A stretch of 64,000 nucleotides of DNA from Charina bottae (taxonomy: Eukaryota; Chordata; Lepidosauria; Squamata; Charinaidae): contig JALMGJ010000020.1 of NCBI GenBank assembly GCA_023362775.1, forward strand, positions 5,208,001 to 5,272,000. Direction: 5' to 3'. The position numbers and the translations under genes are program-made. The notes below the pieces were generated by a model. The model was given only the letters and a program-made list of their open reading frames with translations, did not search any database and was not told where the DNA came from. This document shows positions 42,885 through 53,021 of the stretch, in pieces. The first letter of the stretch is position 1, and each line of letters begins with the position of its first letter.

Positions 42885-45800
42885 GTCGTGGCGAAGGGGC
42901 TTGCGTAACTCAATGAAGTCAGGTCAAGAAGAACAGGTCATGATGGAGAGTTCTGACAAAATGTGGTCCACTGGAGGAGGAAATGGCAAACCACTCCAGT
43001 ATCCTTGCCAAGAAAACCCATGGACAGTATCAAAAGGCTAAAAGATATGACGCCGGAAGATGAGCCCCTCAGGTCGGAAGGTGTCCAAAATGCTACTGGG
43101 GAAGAGCGGAGGGCAATTCCGAGTAGCTCCAGAAAGTGTGAAACGGCTGGGCCAAAGCCGAAAGGACGCTCAGTTGTGGATGTGTCTGGAAGTGGAAGGA
43201 AAGTCCGATGCTGTAAAGAACAATATTGCATAGGAACCTGGAATGTAAGAACTATGAATCAAGGTAAGCTGGATGTGGTCAAACATGAGATGACAAGATT
43301 GAACATCGACATATTGGGAATCAGCGAACTAAAATGGACAGGAATGGGCGAATTTAATTCAGGAGACCATTATATATACTACTGTGGGCAAGAATCCCTT
43401 AGAAGAAATGGAGTAGCTCTCATAGTCAATAAAAGAGTGGGAAAGGCAGTACTGGGGTACAACCTCAAAAACGACAGAATGCTTTCAGTTCGAATCCAAG
43501 GCAAACCATTCAACATCACAGTGATCCAAGTCTATGCCCCAACCACTGATGCCAAAGAAGCTGAAGTTGACCGGTTCTATGAAGACCTACAACACCTTCT
43601 AGAACTAACACCAAAAAAAGATGTCCTTTTCATCATAGGGGACTGGAATGCTAAGGTAGGAAGTCAAAAAATAACCGGAATAACAGGCAAGTTTGGCCTC
43701 GGAGTACAAAATGAAGCAGGGCAAAGGCTAATAGAGTTTTGTCAAGAGAACACGCTGGTCATAGCAAACACTCTTTTCCAACAACACAAGAGACGACTCT
43801 ACACATGGACATCACCAGATGGTCAATACCGAAATCAGATTGATTATATACTTTGCAGCCAAAGATGGAGAAGCTCTATACAATCAGCAAAAACAAGACC
43901 TGGAGCTGACTGTGGCTCAGATCATGAGTTTCTTATTGCAAAATTTAGGCTTAAATTGAAGAATGTAGAGAAAACCACTAGACCAATCAGGTATGACCTA
44001 AATCATATCCCTTATGAATATACAGTGGAAGTGAGGAATAGATTTAAAGGATTAGATCTGGTAGACAGAGTGCCTGAAGAACTATGGATGGAGGTTCGTA
44101 ACATTGTACAGGAGGCAGCAACTAAAACCATCCCAAAGAAAAAGAAATGCAAGAAAGCAAAGTGGCTGACTGATGAGGCTTTACAAATAGCTGAGGAAAG
44201 AAGGGAAGCAAAAGGCAAGGGAGAAAGGGAAAGATATAAACAACTGAATGCAGAATTCCAGAGAATAGCAAGGAGAGATAAGAAGGCCTTCTTAAATGAA
44301 CAATGCAAAGAAATCGAGGAAAACAATAGAATGGGGAAGACTAGAGATCTCTTCAAGAAAATCGGAGATACCAAGGGAACGTTTTGTGCAAAGATGGGCA
44401 TGATAAAGGACAAAAAAGGCAGGGACCTAACAGAAGCAGAAGAGATTAAGAAGAGGTGGCAAGAATACACAGAAGAACTATACAAGAAAGATCTTAATAT
44501 CCCTGATAAATACGATGGTGTGGTCACTGACCTTGAGCCGGACATCCTAGAGAGTGAAGTCAAGTGGGCTTTAGGAAGCATTACTAACAACAAAGCTAGC
44601 GGAGAAGACAGTATCCCAGCTGAGCTATTTAAAATCCTAAAAGATGATGCTGTTAAAGTGCTGCACTCAATATGCCAACAAATTTGGAAAACTCAACAGT
44701 GGCCACAGGATTGGAAAAGGTCAGTTTACGTTCCAATTCCAAAGAAAGGCAATGCCAAAGAATGTTCAAACTACCGTACAATTGCGCTCATTTCACATGC
44801 CAGCAAGGTTATGCTCAAAATCCTACAAGCTAGGCTTCAGCAGCATGTGAACAGAGAACTACCAGAAGTGCAAGCTGGGTTTCGAAGAGGCAGAGGAACT
44901 AGAGATCAGATTGCCAACATTCGCTGGATCATGGAAAAAGCAAGAGAGTTCCAGAAAAACATCTACTTCTGCTTCATTGACTACGCTAAAGCCTTTGATT
45001 GTGTGGATCACAACAAACTGTGGCAAATTCTTAAAGAGATGGGAGTACCAGACCACCTTACCTGTCTCCTGAGAAACCTGTATGTGGGTCAAGAAGCAAC
45101 AGTTAGCACCGGACATGGAACAACCGACTGGTTCAAAATTGGGAAAGGAGTACGACAAGGCTGTATATTATCACCCTGCTTATTTAACTTATATGCAGAG
45201 TACATCATGAGAAATGCCAGGCTGGATGAATCACAAGCCGGAGTTAGGATTGCCGGGAGAAATATCAACAGCCTCAGATATGCAGACGATACCACCCTAA
45301 TGGCAGAAAGTGAAGAGGAACTAAAGAGCCTCTTGATGAGGGTGAAAGAGGAGAGTGCAAAAGCTGGCTTGAAACTCAACATTAAAAAAACCCAGTTCAT
45401 GGCATCTGGTCCCATCACTTCCTGGCAAATAGAAGGGGAAGAAATGGAAGCAGTGACAGATTTTATTTTCTTGGGCTCCAAGATCACCGCAGACGGTGAC
45501 TGCAGCCATGAAATTAAAAGACGCTTGCTCCTTGGGAGGAAAGCTATGGCAAACCTAGACAGCATATTAAAAAGCAGAGACATCACCTTGCCGACAAAGG
45601 TCCGTATAGTTAAAGCTATGGTTTTTCCAGTAGTAATGTATGGCTGTGAGAGTTGGACCATAAGGAAGGCTGAGCGCCGAAGAATTGATGCTTTCGAGCT
45701 GTGGTGCTGGAGAAGACTCTTGAGAGTCCCTTGGACTGCAAGGAGGTCAAACCAGTCAATCCTAAAGGAAATCAACCCTGACTGCTCATTGGAAGGACAG

Positions 45801-46066
45801 ATGCTGAAGCTGAAGCTCAAATACTTTGGCCACCTAATGCGAAGAGAGGACTCACTGGAAAAGACCCTGATGCTGGGAAAGACTGAAGGCAAAAGGAGAA
45901 GGGGACGGCAGAGGATGAGATGGTTAGATAGCATCACCGATGTAATGAACATGAATTTGAGTAAACTCCGGGAGACAGTGGAGGACAGGAAGGCCTGGCG
46001 TGCTATGGTCCATGAGGTCACGAAGAGTCGGACACGACTGAACGACTGAACAATAACAAATATCAT
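42885..46066 (+). mobile_element. Near-full-length BovB (RTE-clade) LINE
   Basis: The 5' untranslated part begins near 'cattgtcgtggcgaaggggc', includes 'gagagttctgacaaaatgtg', and leads into the ORF. The 3' end is 'gagtcggacacgactgaac' followed by a short AAC/AAT-type tail. The length of about 3.2 kb matches full BovB elements. It lies in the 5' half of an L1-like retroposon and is opposite to it in strand. No clear target duplication was found, which is common for RTE elements with short or variable TSDs. Partial copies lie at 15690, 47078 and 51820. Confidence 0.9.
43020..46049 (+). CDS. BovB endonuclease-reverse transcriptase, uninterrupted (1009 aa)
   Basis: This protein nicks target DNA and reverse-transcribes its RNA at the nick. 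The frame is open from ATG 43020 to TGA 46047-46049; a GTG at 42963 in frame would add 19 residues. Residue numbers count from 43020. The apurinic-type endonuclease domain shows TWNVR (about 73), an ISELKW glutamate block, GDWNAK (about 207) and SDHE (about 300). The reverse-transcriptase domain shows FIDYAKAFD (motif A, about 652), GVRQGCILSP (motif B) and RYADD (motif C, about 753-757). A Cys/Arg-rich C-terminus with CESWTIRKAERRRIDAFELW follows. All catalytic residues I can name are present, with no stop or frameshift. That is unusual for a vertebrate LINE copy and indicates recent insertion. BovB is known to have moved horizontally between squamates and other animals. Confidence 0.95.
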   Translation: MDSIKRLKDMTPEDEPLRSEGVQNATGEERRAIPSSSRKCETAGPKPKGRSVVDVSGSGRKVRCCKEQYCIGTWNVRTMNQGKLDVVKHEMTRLNIDILGISELKWTGMGEFNSGDHYIYYCGQESLRRNGVALIVNKRVGKAVLGYNLKNDRMLSVRIQGKPFNITVIQVYAPTTDAKEAEVDRFYEDLQHLLELTPKKDVLFIIGDWNAKVGSQKITGITGKFGLGVQNEAGQRLIEFCQENTLVIANTLFQQHKRRLYTWTSPDGQYRNQIDYILCSQRWRSSIQSAKTRPGADCGSDHEFLIAKFRLKLKNVEKTTRPIRYDLNHIPYEYTVEVRNRFKGLDLVDRVPEELWMEVRNIVQEAATKTIPKKKKCKKAKWLTDEALQIAEERREAKGKGERERYKQLNAEFQRIARRDKKAFLNEQCKEIEENNRMGKTRDLFKKIGDTKGTFCAKMGMIKDKKGRDLTEAEEIKKRWQEYTEELYKKDLNIPDKYDGVVTDLEPDILESEVKWALGSITNNKASGEDSIPAELFKILKDDAVKVLHSICQQIWKTQQWPQDWKRSVYVPIPKKGNAKECSNYRTIALISHASKVMLKILQARLQQHVNRELPEVQAGFRRGRGTRDQIANIRWIMEKAREFQKNIYFCFIDYAKAFDCVDHNKLWQILKEMGVPDHLTCLLRNLYVGQEATVSTGHGTTDWFKIGKGVRQGCILSPCLFNLYAEYIMRNARLDESQAGVRIAGRNINSLRYADDTTLMAESEEELKSLLMRVKEESAKAGLKLNIKKTQFMASGPITSWQIEGEEMEAVTDFIFLGSKITADGDCSHEIKRRLLLGRKAMANLDSILKSRDITLPTKVRIVKAMVFPVVMYGCESWTIRKAERRRIDAFELWCWRRLLRVPWTARRSNQSILKEINPDCSLEGQMLKLKLKYFGHLMRREDSLEKTLMLGKTEGKRRRGRQRMRWLDSITDVMNMNLSKLRETVEDRKAWRAMVHEVTKSRTRLND

Positions 46067-46074
46067 ATCTAGAA

Positions 46075-46455
46075 TTTAACCGCGCGATAGGGAGGAGGAC
46101 AGGGAACCGGCTCTTCAGCTGCAGGCATCGGACTGCATGCCCCAGCATGCCTCGCTTCCGCGCCGGCTGCTGACGTCAAGGAAGCTGTTTCTTTCGGATC
46201 CGTCGCCCTCCGTCGTCATCTCCAGGACTCCGCCGGGATTCTCCAGATTTTCTTTTTGGATTGAGGACCCTCCGCTGGACGCCGCAAATTTCCCCACGTG
46301 AGTGGTACCCATTCATCTACTTGCTATATTAGCTTTCGAATCGCTGGGTTGGCAGAGAGCTAGGGCTAGTGACGAGAGCTCACCTCGCCACGTGGTTTCG
46401 AACTGCCAACCTTGTGGTCGGCAGTCTAACGGCTCAGTGGTTTAACCCGCTGATT
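46075..46455 (-). repeat. tRNA-SINE, second subfamily, tail-less
   Basis: On the minus strand the head 'agcgggttaaaccactgagc' and 'ggcagttcgaaacc' match the SINE at 13985, as do 'gaaagctaata...gcaagtaga' and 'ggtaccactcacgtggggaa'. The body ends at 'ctatcgcgcggttaaattc', directly next to the BovB 3' tail. The L2-type end of the 13985 copy is absent. Confidence 0.75.
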
Positions 46456-47077
46456 AATATTGCTTCTGTGATCAGCTAGTTTCTGATTGGCCATCCTGCA
46501 ATTTTCTGTGCAGACCTCTGTGGTTGAGATGGTATTCTCACCTTTGATGTCAGGGCAGGCTATGCTTGTTCTCTGGTTTGGACTGCAAAAGTGGCTGATG
46601 CACAGTAAGCGGCAACAGTGATTTTGTAGGTGACATTGACATGCTAAATTATTGTTGTGGGCTGAATAAGATATGTATCAGTTCTCATTTTCTGTAGCAT
46701 GGTGACAGAAGGGAGCTGTACTGATGAACATTTGATGAAGGGGCTAAGGCTGCTGAGATTTTTTTTAAAAAAAGCAGTTTTCAGGCCAGAAATGTTCATT
46801 ATATACACACGTTGTAGTTTCCCAAGGCTATTACACAACCACCAAGTAGATATTAATTTAGAGGTACAGGAGGAGGAAACCTATGTTTAAACCCCAGAAC
46901 ACAGCTACATAGCTCTCTGAAACTTTTGCACTCCATTGGGCAATCAAGTGTTCTAAGGCTTGAGGCTTGTCTGCAATGAAGTTCTAATTTGCTGAGTCAT
47001 GTATGCGTGTCTTCTGCCAACTCTAGCTGAGAGTAGAATTAAGAGTTAAGTGCCTGGAGACTGATTTACTATCAAAC
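46456..47077. other. Unassigned sequence inside the nested block
   Basis: About 620 bp that match neither BovB, the SINE nor, as far as I can see, the L1-like retroposon. No ORF or repeat was recognised. Its presence between two BovB 3' ends points to rearrangement or an unrecognised insertion. Confidence 0.4.
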
Positions 47078-47280
47078 CCTGATGCTGGGAAAGACTGAGG
47101 GCAAAAGGAGAAGGGGACGGCAGAGGATGAGATGGTTAGATAGCATCACCGATGTAATGAACATGAATTTGAGTAAACTCCGAGAGACAGTGGAGGACAG
47201 GAAGGCCTGGCGTGCTATGGTCCATGAGGTCACGAAGAGTCGGACACGACTGAACGACTGAACAACAACAAACAACAACA
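47078..47280 (+). mobile_element. BovB LINE 3' fragment
   Basis: The fragment begins 'accctgatgctgggaaagac' and ends 'gagtcggacacgactgaac' with an (AAC)n tail. It corresponds to 45866-46066 of the full BovB and differs at only a few bases (for example 'gactgagggc' for 'gactgaaggc'). It may be an independent truncated insertion or a duplicated end of the neighbouring element. Confidence 0.9.
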
Positions 47281-47773
47281 AGCATGCGAAAGTCTTTAAA
47301 TCCAACAATATGATTTAAAAAGAAAAAAGAGAGAAAAAAAAATATTTAGAAAAAAAGCCAGATTAATAAATTAATAACTTCCAAAAGTAATGAAAACCAT
47401 CAAGAGATTCCACATTTCTTTGTTGCAAAGAGCCTCTCCTTAATAATTTAAAAAGGAAAAAAAAATCGGTGTTTTAGAAATGGGGTGGGCAGCTTTTGAG
47501 TCCATTTAAGGCTTCAGCACGGCTTAGGAAATGATGGCAATCCCTGCCTCCCAGCTGCTAGCTCACCAGTCGATCGCGAAACACTGTTTTGCGGTCTTCT
47601 GGCTGCTTCCAGCCGTCCGGAGGACAAATGGGGTAATTCCTGGGGTTCTCCTTAATCCAGAGAACACTTCTGGGCTCTAGGAAATCCTGCCTGAGCCCAA
47701 AAAAGTGTTGCTGGGTCAACCGTGGAGCTCGCGGAGACACATCTCAAGTTGCCATTTTCATTTTCAAACTGTT

Positions 47774-48500
47774 GATCAGCTTTTCATCTATGAGTGAATT
47801 CTGGTATAATCTTAGAGATTTCTGTCCTATGGAGCTTGCCCATGATCCCTTATCTTTATCTGTGATTTGAGTCTTGCTGTATAAAGACCAGAGTTGTTCA
47901 CTGGGTGGCTAGGATAATTTGATAAGTAGAGACTGATAAGAGAAATTGCTGGGGGTGAGTTAAGGTGCAATGAATTACGCTTTATTAATTATTTTAATTC
48001 TAGTGATAGCACATGGCATTGCTATTTTTACGAATTGCACAACAGACTATATCTAAATTACTTATATCACATCGTAACAGCAGTAAAATCAGAAGTGACA
48101 GTAATTTATATTTTTTGTGTAAATATTTTCTTAATATTTATATTGTTATTCTCAACCTTGCCTAATATATGCATTTTTGTAGGCATGTTTTAAGACAAGA
48201 ACTGCATAGCAAAATCCAGAGAAATAGGCAATCTGGAAGAAAACTGTACTGTAGTCTGGGAAGTGAAAATTGGTTCAGTCCTCAAATGTTAATGAGTGTT
48301 TTGTTTGTTCCACATCTCTATTTGTCATATTTCAAACTGATTGGTTACGTGAACAAATTGACATGACAATTGGCTGGGACTAATTCAGGTTCTTTCCTAT
48401 TAAAGAAAAAATAACCCCCAAACAGTTAGAGGATGATACAGATACAGATACAATGATGAATACATGAGGATAATGCACCAAACCCCAAAATGTTGTTGTT
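47774..48500. other. Unassigned sequence
   Basis: No repeat or coding signature was recognised in this AT-rich stretch. Confidence 0.5.
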
Positions 48501-48507
48501 GTTGTTC

Positions 48508-48508
48508 T

Positions 48509-48547
<39 letters not shown>

Positions 48548-48795
48548 TTATTTTATTTATTTTCTATCCCGCCTTTATTATTATTTTTTTATAAGTAACT
48601 CAAGGTGGTGAACATAGCTAATACTCCTTCCTCCTCCTATTTTCTCCACAACAACAACCCTGTGAGGTGAGTTGGGCTGAGAGAGAGTGACTGGCCCAAG
48701 GTCACCCAGCCGGCTTTCCTGCCTAAGGTGGGACTAGAACTGTCAGTCTCCTGGTTTCTAGCTCGTTGCCTTAACCACTAGACCAAACTGGCTCT
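48508..48795 (-). repeat. Sauria-like SINE, minus strand
   Basis: A (TTTA)n tail at 48508-48560 precedes 'tctatcccgcctttatt', then 'gtgactggcccaaggtcacc' and the tRNA-like head '...ccactagaccaaactggctc' at 48795. It is the same type as the SINE at 3612. Confidence 0.8.
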
Positions 48796-50787
48796 CTGGT
48801 TAATTAATGAATAGCTGGCATAGCAATCATAAAAACAGCAATTTGCTTATAGGACTAGCCACTATATAGGTTCACCTACAGTATCTCTGCACTAGAAAAC
48901 AAAAATAATCTGGGGGATGTTTCAGAGTCACTTGGAGATGGAAAAAAGCAGAACAGTTAAAGAACACTTGATAAAGTGCACAGCTTAAAAATGCTGGTCT
49001 ACTACTCTACTGCTCCAGAACCAGAAGGGTAGACACTTTCCCTATATGCTATATAACATATGCTATATAGAATTGCTATATAGAACATTGCATATAAGGA
49101 AAGTGTCTAGCCTTGTGTCTTTGCAACTTGACAACTGATAGAATTTGTAAAGACTTTTGGCTGGTTTAAGCGAACCATGTATTCTATCAAGGTTGTAATA
49201 GATTGGTACCAAAGACATATCTGTTTGGCATTCAATATCATTAATGTTCTTTTTACTATAATCAAGCCCTGAAGCCAAAAGTGATACTGATGAACAGTCA
49301 TATACACAATTGATGCACAAGATTGATGTTGGCCTCGCAGAGTAAACCAAATAGGAATCACAACCAGATGAGCTAATTCTACTTTATTGTAAAACTACAT
49401 TGACAGAATCTTGCATGTATGAAAGTACAATTCTCCCCCCGTCTCCTTTACAGCCTGAGAAACTAGGGAGGGTCTCTTCTGAGCCTTTTGCCCCACTCAC
49501 TATCTAGCTGTGGGCTATGCTGTCTCTTATCTGACCATTCCGTAGGCAGCATCTCTTCACCCCGTCTCCCAAGGTCTTTCCCACATACCATTATAGGTAT
49601 AAAATAGAACTAGTCACTTCTCAAAGAGATTTGAGTGAGAACCCAGTTGGGCTCTGTAAAGTAATTGAGTAAGGCTCTTTGAGCTTTAGCGTCAAAGAGC
49701 CTTAAGGTCACAGGAGTAGCTTGGGCATCTCTGGTGCAATACTACACTGTAGCTCCATCTACTCAGAGAAAAACCTCTGCAGCTCTTTTGTTGTTTTGGA
49801 ATAGAGTGCTTTTTGTATCAGACCAGTCTAGAACAAACTAGAATCAGCAAATAGAGCAGGAACATGGGTAGAGACCAACCAAGGTAAACAGCGCAGAAGA
49901 GGAGAGGCACAGAGGGGATTTGGGAAGAAGGCAGTGAGTAGAGAGAGCAGGAGATGCTTCAGACAAACACAGTGGTCTCAGGAAATGAAGTGGAGGAAAA
50001 ATGGGTGAGAAAATTGGAGGAGGCCATGATGGCAATGGAGAAATGGAGTGAAAGGTGCCATGTTGAGTTGGGAGGGAGAAGGCAATGAATGGATTGAAGA
50101 TTTCCAAAAGGCAACAGTGGTAGAAAACAGGGCAAAAGGCTGTGGAAAAAGGAAAGGACGTAGGGAATGCAGAACATTGGGGAAGAAAGGGAGGTTGATT
50201 CCCATTGTTTGGGTGCAGGAAGCAAGCAGGCAAAGTAGCTGGGGGTGGAAGAAGCCCTAATGGACCACCTGAAACAGTGACTTGGTTGCACTTGGCAGGC
50301 TGAACACTTCAAATGTGGCTAGCCTATCCAACAAACGCAGTGCTCTCAGGTAACGATTACCATATTCCCAGACATTCCTCAGGAAGAGATGGCTGTTTCC
50401 AGGGACTTTGCTTCTCAATTCATTCATTTTGTTTTGGTCTCTGACCAGCTTTACTTTGATGGTTACAGTATATGACTGCTCCCACCCAAGATTTATAGTA
50501 CATTCCATGACCTCATCTTAAATGTGGTGAAAAGAAATACATTCATTTATTTACAAAATCAAGAAATGTTTATGGTTGTAACACAGTGAATTCTGTGTTC
50601 TGAATTTCATATGAACCATGAAGAGCAGATATTTGAAAAACCTTCATTTTGTGTAGCAAATGACTTACCACATGTGTTTCTACTGATTACCAGCATTGGA
50701 TCAATTAATCAGCTTCCATAATCTCCAAACTAATTTGAAAGTCTTGTACTTGTGTAAAAATGTTGTCTGCAGATCAGAAATAAGCTA
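48796..50787. other. Unassigned sequence
   Basis: No repeat family was recognised. A cluster of 'gctatata' words lies at 49045-49085. Open frames up to 129 codons at 49844-50233 on the minus strand are Pro/Ser/Phe-rich, reflecting a purine-rich plus strand, and show no domain. Confidence 0.45.
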
Positions 50788-51198
50788 TACAGGTAGTCCT
50801 CACTTAACCATTTGTTTAGTGATGGTTCAGACTTACGACGGTGCTGGGAAAAATGACTTACGCCCAGTCCTCACACTTATGACCGTTGCAGCATCCCCAC
50901 AGTCACATGATCACAATTTGGGCACTTGGCAACCGGTTTGCATTTATGACCATCACAGTGTCTCATGGTCGTGTGATTGCCATTTTCTACCTTCCTGGCC
51001 AGCTTTTGGCAAGCAAAATCAATGGGGGACCATGTGATTCACTTAACAACCATGTGGTTTCCTTAACACCTGCAGTGATTTGCTTAATGATCGCCACAAA
51101 AAAGGTCGTAAAATCAGGTCAGATTCGCTTAATGACCGCTTCGCTTAGCAACTGAAATTCCAGGCCCAATTGTGGTCGTTAAGCGAGGACTACCTGTA
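50788..51198. mobile_element. Tigger-like non-autonomous DNA transposon (407 bp)
   Basis: The element is 50790-51196, flanked by TA on both sides (50788-50789 and 51197-51198). The ends 'caggtagtcctcacttaac' and 'gttaagcgaggactacctg' are inverted repeats with one mismatch. The interior repeats 'cttaacaacc', 'gcttaatgatcg' and 'cttaatgaccgc' words that echo the termini. It encodes no transposase. Confidence 0.88.
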
Positions 51199-51819
51199 GT
51201 ACTCCCATGAAGGATTCTTTGTGGCATGAAGGCACTTTTAGATGCAAGGTAGAAAATGGTATTATTAGCTTCTTCCAAAGAGTTCCAAGTCTGCCAGCCT
51301 CAGCCCTTCTTTAATTTTGCAAACAAGCATTTTAGACATTTAGATCAGTTTGAAGCTGATTAGAATGGGCTATGCATGATTCTTCCTCTCAGTTTTTCTT
51401 TGCAAAATTCTATTTAAAGATTCAGAATAAAATGTGCTGTTTGTAACTTTTCCAAGTAAAGTTTCATACATAATTTCCTCTGATATAGAGCATTTCCCCC
51501 CTTTTGGTGTGGCTATTGTTGAATTGTTTCAGTGATTTCATCTTAGTATAATACAGGACAGATTAGAAACATGGTAATAAATAGTTAAATAAGTAAAACA
51601 CACTGATAAAATAATCCAACATTCATCTCATAAAAATATTTTTAAAACCTGAAACAAGCTGCAGTGAGGCTGCAAAGCTTACAAAATAAGCAGTTCTAAA
51701 TCTTGGTGTTGAGATGAAGTCAGTGATGGTGTCAGCCAAACTTTGTATCTTAGGGGTTGCAGACTCAAGAAGGTTCCCCTCTTCCTCATTGCTGCATCAT
51801 CTCTATTGCTCCCAGCATT
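51199..51819. other. Unassigned sequence
   Basis: Nothing recognised in this AT-rich stretch before the BovB fragment. Confidence 0.5.
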
Positions 51820-53021
51820 TGTTGGTGTTCAGTCGTTAAGTCGTGCCCGACTCTTCGTGACCCCATGGACCATAGCACGCCAGGCCTTTCTGTCCTCCAC
51901 TGCCTCCTGGAGTTTAATCAAATTCATGTTCATTACATCGCTGTTGCTATCTAACCATCTCATCCTCTGCCACCCCCTTCTCCTTTTGCCTTCAGTCTTT
52001 CCCAGCATCAGGGTCTTTTCCAGGGAGTCCTCTCTTCGCATTAGGTGGCCAAAGTATTTGAGCTTCAGCTTCAGCATCTGTCCTTCCAATGAGCAGTCAG
52101 GGTTGATTTCCTTTAGGGTTGATTGACTGGTTTGACCTCCTTGCAGTCCAAGGGACTCTCAAGAGTCTTCTCCAGCACCACAGTTCGAAAGCATCAATTC
52201 TTCGGCACTCAGCCTTCCTTATGGTCCAACTCTCACAGCCATACATTACTACTGGGAAAACCATAGCTTTAATTATACGGACCTTTGTTGGCAAGGTGAT
52301 GTCTCTGCTTTTTAATATGCTGTCTAGGTTTGCCATAGCTTTCCTCCCAAGGAGCAAGCGTCTTTTAATTTCATGGCTGCAGTCACCGTCTGCGGTGATC
52401 TTGGAGCCCAAGAAAATAAAATCTGTCACTGCTTCCATTTCTTCCCCTTCTATTTGCCAGGAAGTGATGGGACCAGATGCCATGATCTGAGTTTTTTTAA
52501 TATTGAGTTTCAAGCCAGCTTTTGCACTCTCCTCTTTCACCCTCATCAAGAGGCTCTTTAGTTCCTCTTCACTTTCTGCCATTAGGGTGGTATCATCTGC
52601 ATATCTGAGGTTGTTGATATTTCTCCCGGCAATCTTAACTCCGGCTTGTGATTCATCCAGCCCGGCATTTCTCATGATGTACTCTGCATATAAGTTAAAT
52701 AAGCAGGGTGAAAGTATGCAGCCTTGTCATACTCCTTTCCCAATTTTGAACCAATCGGTTGTTCCATGTCCGGTTCTAACTGTTGCTTCTTGACCCGCAT
52801 ACAGGTTTCTCAGGAGACAGGTAAGGTGGTCTGGTACTCCCATCTCTTTAAGAATTTGCCACAGTTTGTTGTGATCCACACAATCAAAGGCTTTAGCGTA
52901 GTCAATGAAGCAGAAGTAGATGTTTTTCTGGAACTCTCTTGCTTTTTCCATGATCCAGCGAATGTTGGCAATCTGATCTCTAGTTCCTCTGCCTCTTCGA
53001 AACCCAGCTTGCACTTCTGGC
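51820..53021 (-). mobile_element. BovB LINE 3' fragment, 1.2 kb, decayed
   Basis: On the minus strand it runs from 'ccagaagtgcaagctgggtt' (53021) to the 3' motif beside 'gttggtgttcagtcg' at 51820. It covers the ORF from just before motif A to the stop. The reading frame carries one in-frame TGA at about 52726, in the motif-B segment, where the intact element has CGA: a CpG-type transition. Near 52120 a duplication of 'ttgatt' shifts the frame. The piece is otherwise close to the 42885 element. It is dead but recently so. Confidence 0.93.

Larger units (their letters stand above)
41435..47773 (-). mobile_element. L1-like retroposon split by four later insertions
   Basis: A perfect 17-bp direct repeat, 'ttcattttcaaactgtt', lies at 41435-41451 and 47757-47773. 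Between them, on the minus strand, the sequence starts with a GC-rich 5' region (47756 toward 47281) and ends with 'taataaagctttattt'-like AT-rich sequence and a short A-run at 41452-41458. This is the layout of a poly(A) retroposon. It is interrupted by a hAT MITE (41860-42128), a BovB (about 42885-46066), a SINE (46075-46455), about 620 bp of unassigned sequence and a BovB fragment (47078-47280). Its own sequence amounts to roughly 1.6-1.7 kb. It differs from the three copies at 21638-34006, so it is a second family. Confidence 0.75.

Noticed and set aside
44012..44593. 193-codon open frame on the minus strand
   Set aside because: Antisense of the BovB ORF, low-complexity Ser/Leu-rich, without family resemblance.
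45089..46066. 325-codon open frame on the minus strand
   Set aside because: It is the antisense shadow of the BovB ORF; the same antisense frame recurs at 15682, 47072 and 51743.
49844..50312. Pro/Ser/Phe-rich open frames of 117-129 codons on the minus strand
   Set aside because: They arise from a purine-rich plus strand, overlap in three frames and have no recognisable motif or start context.
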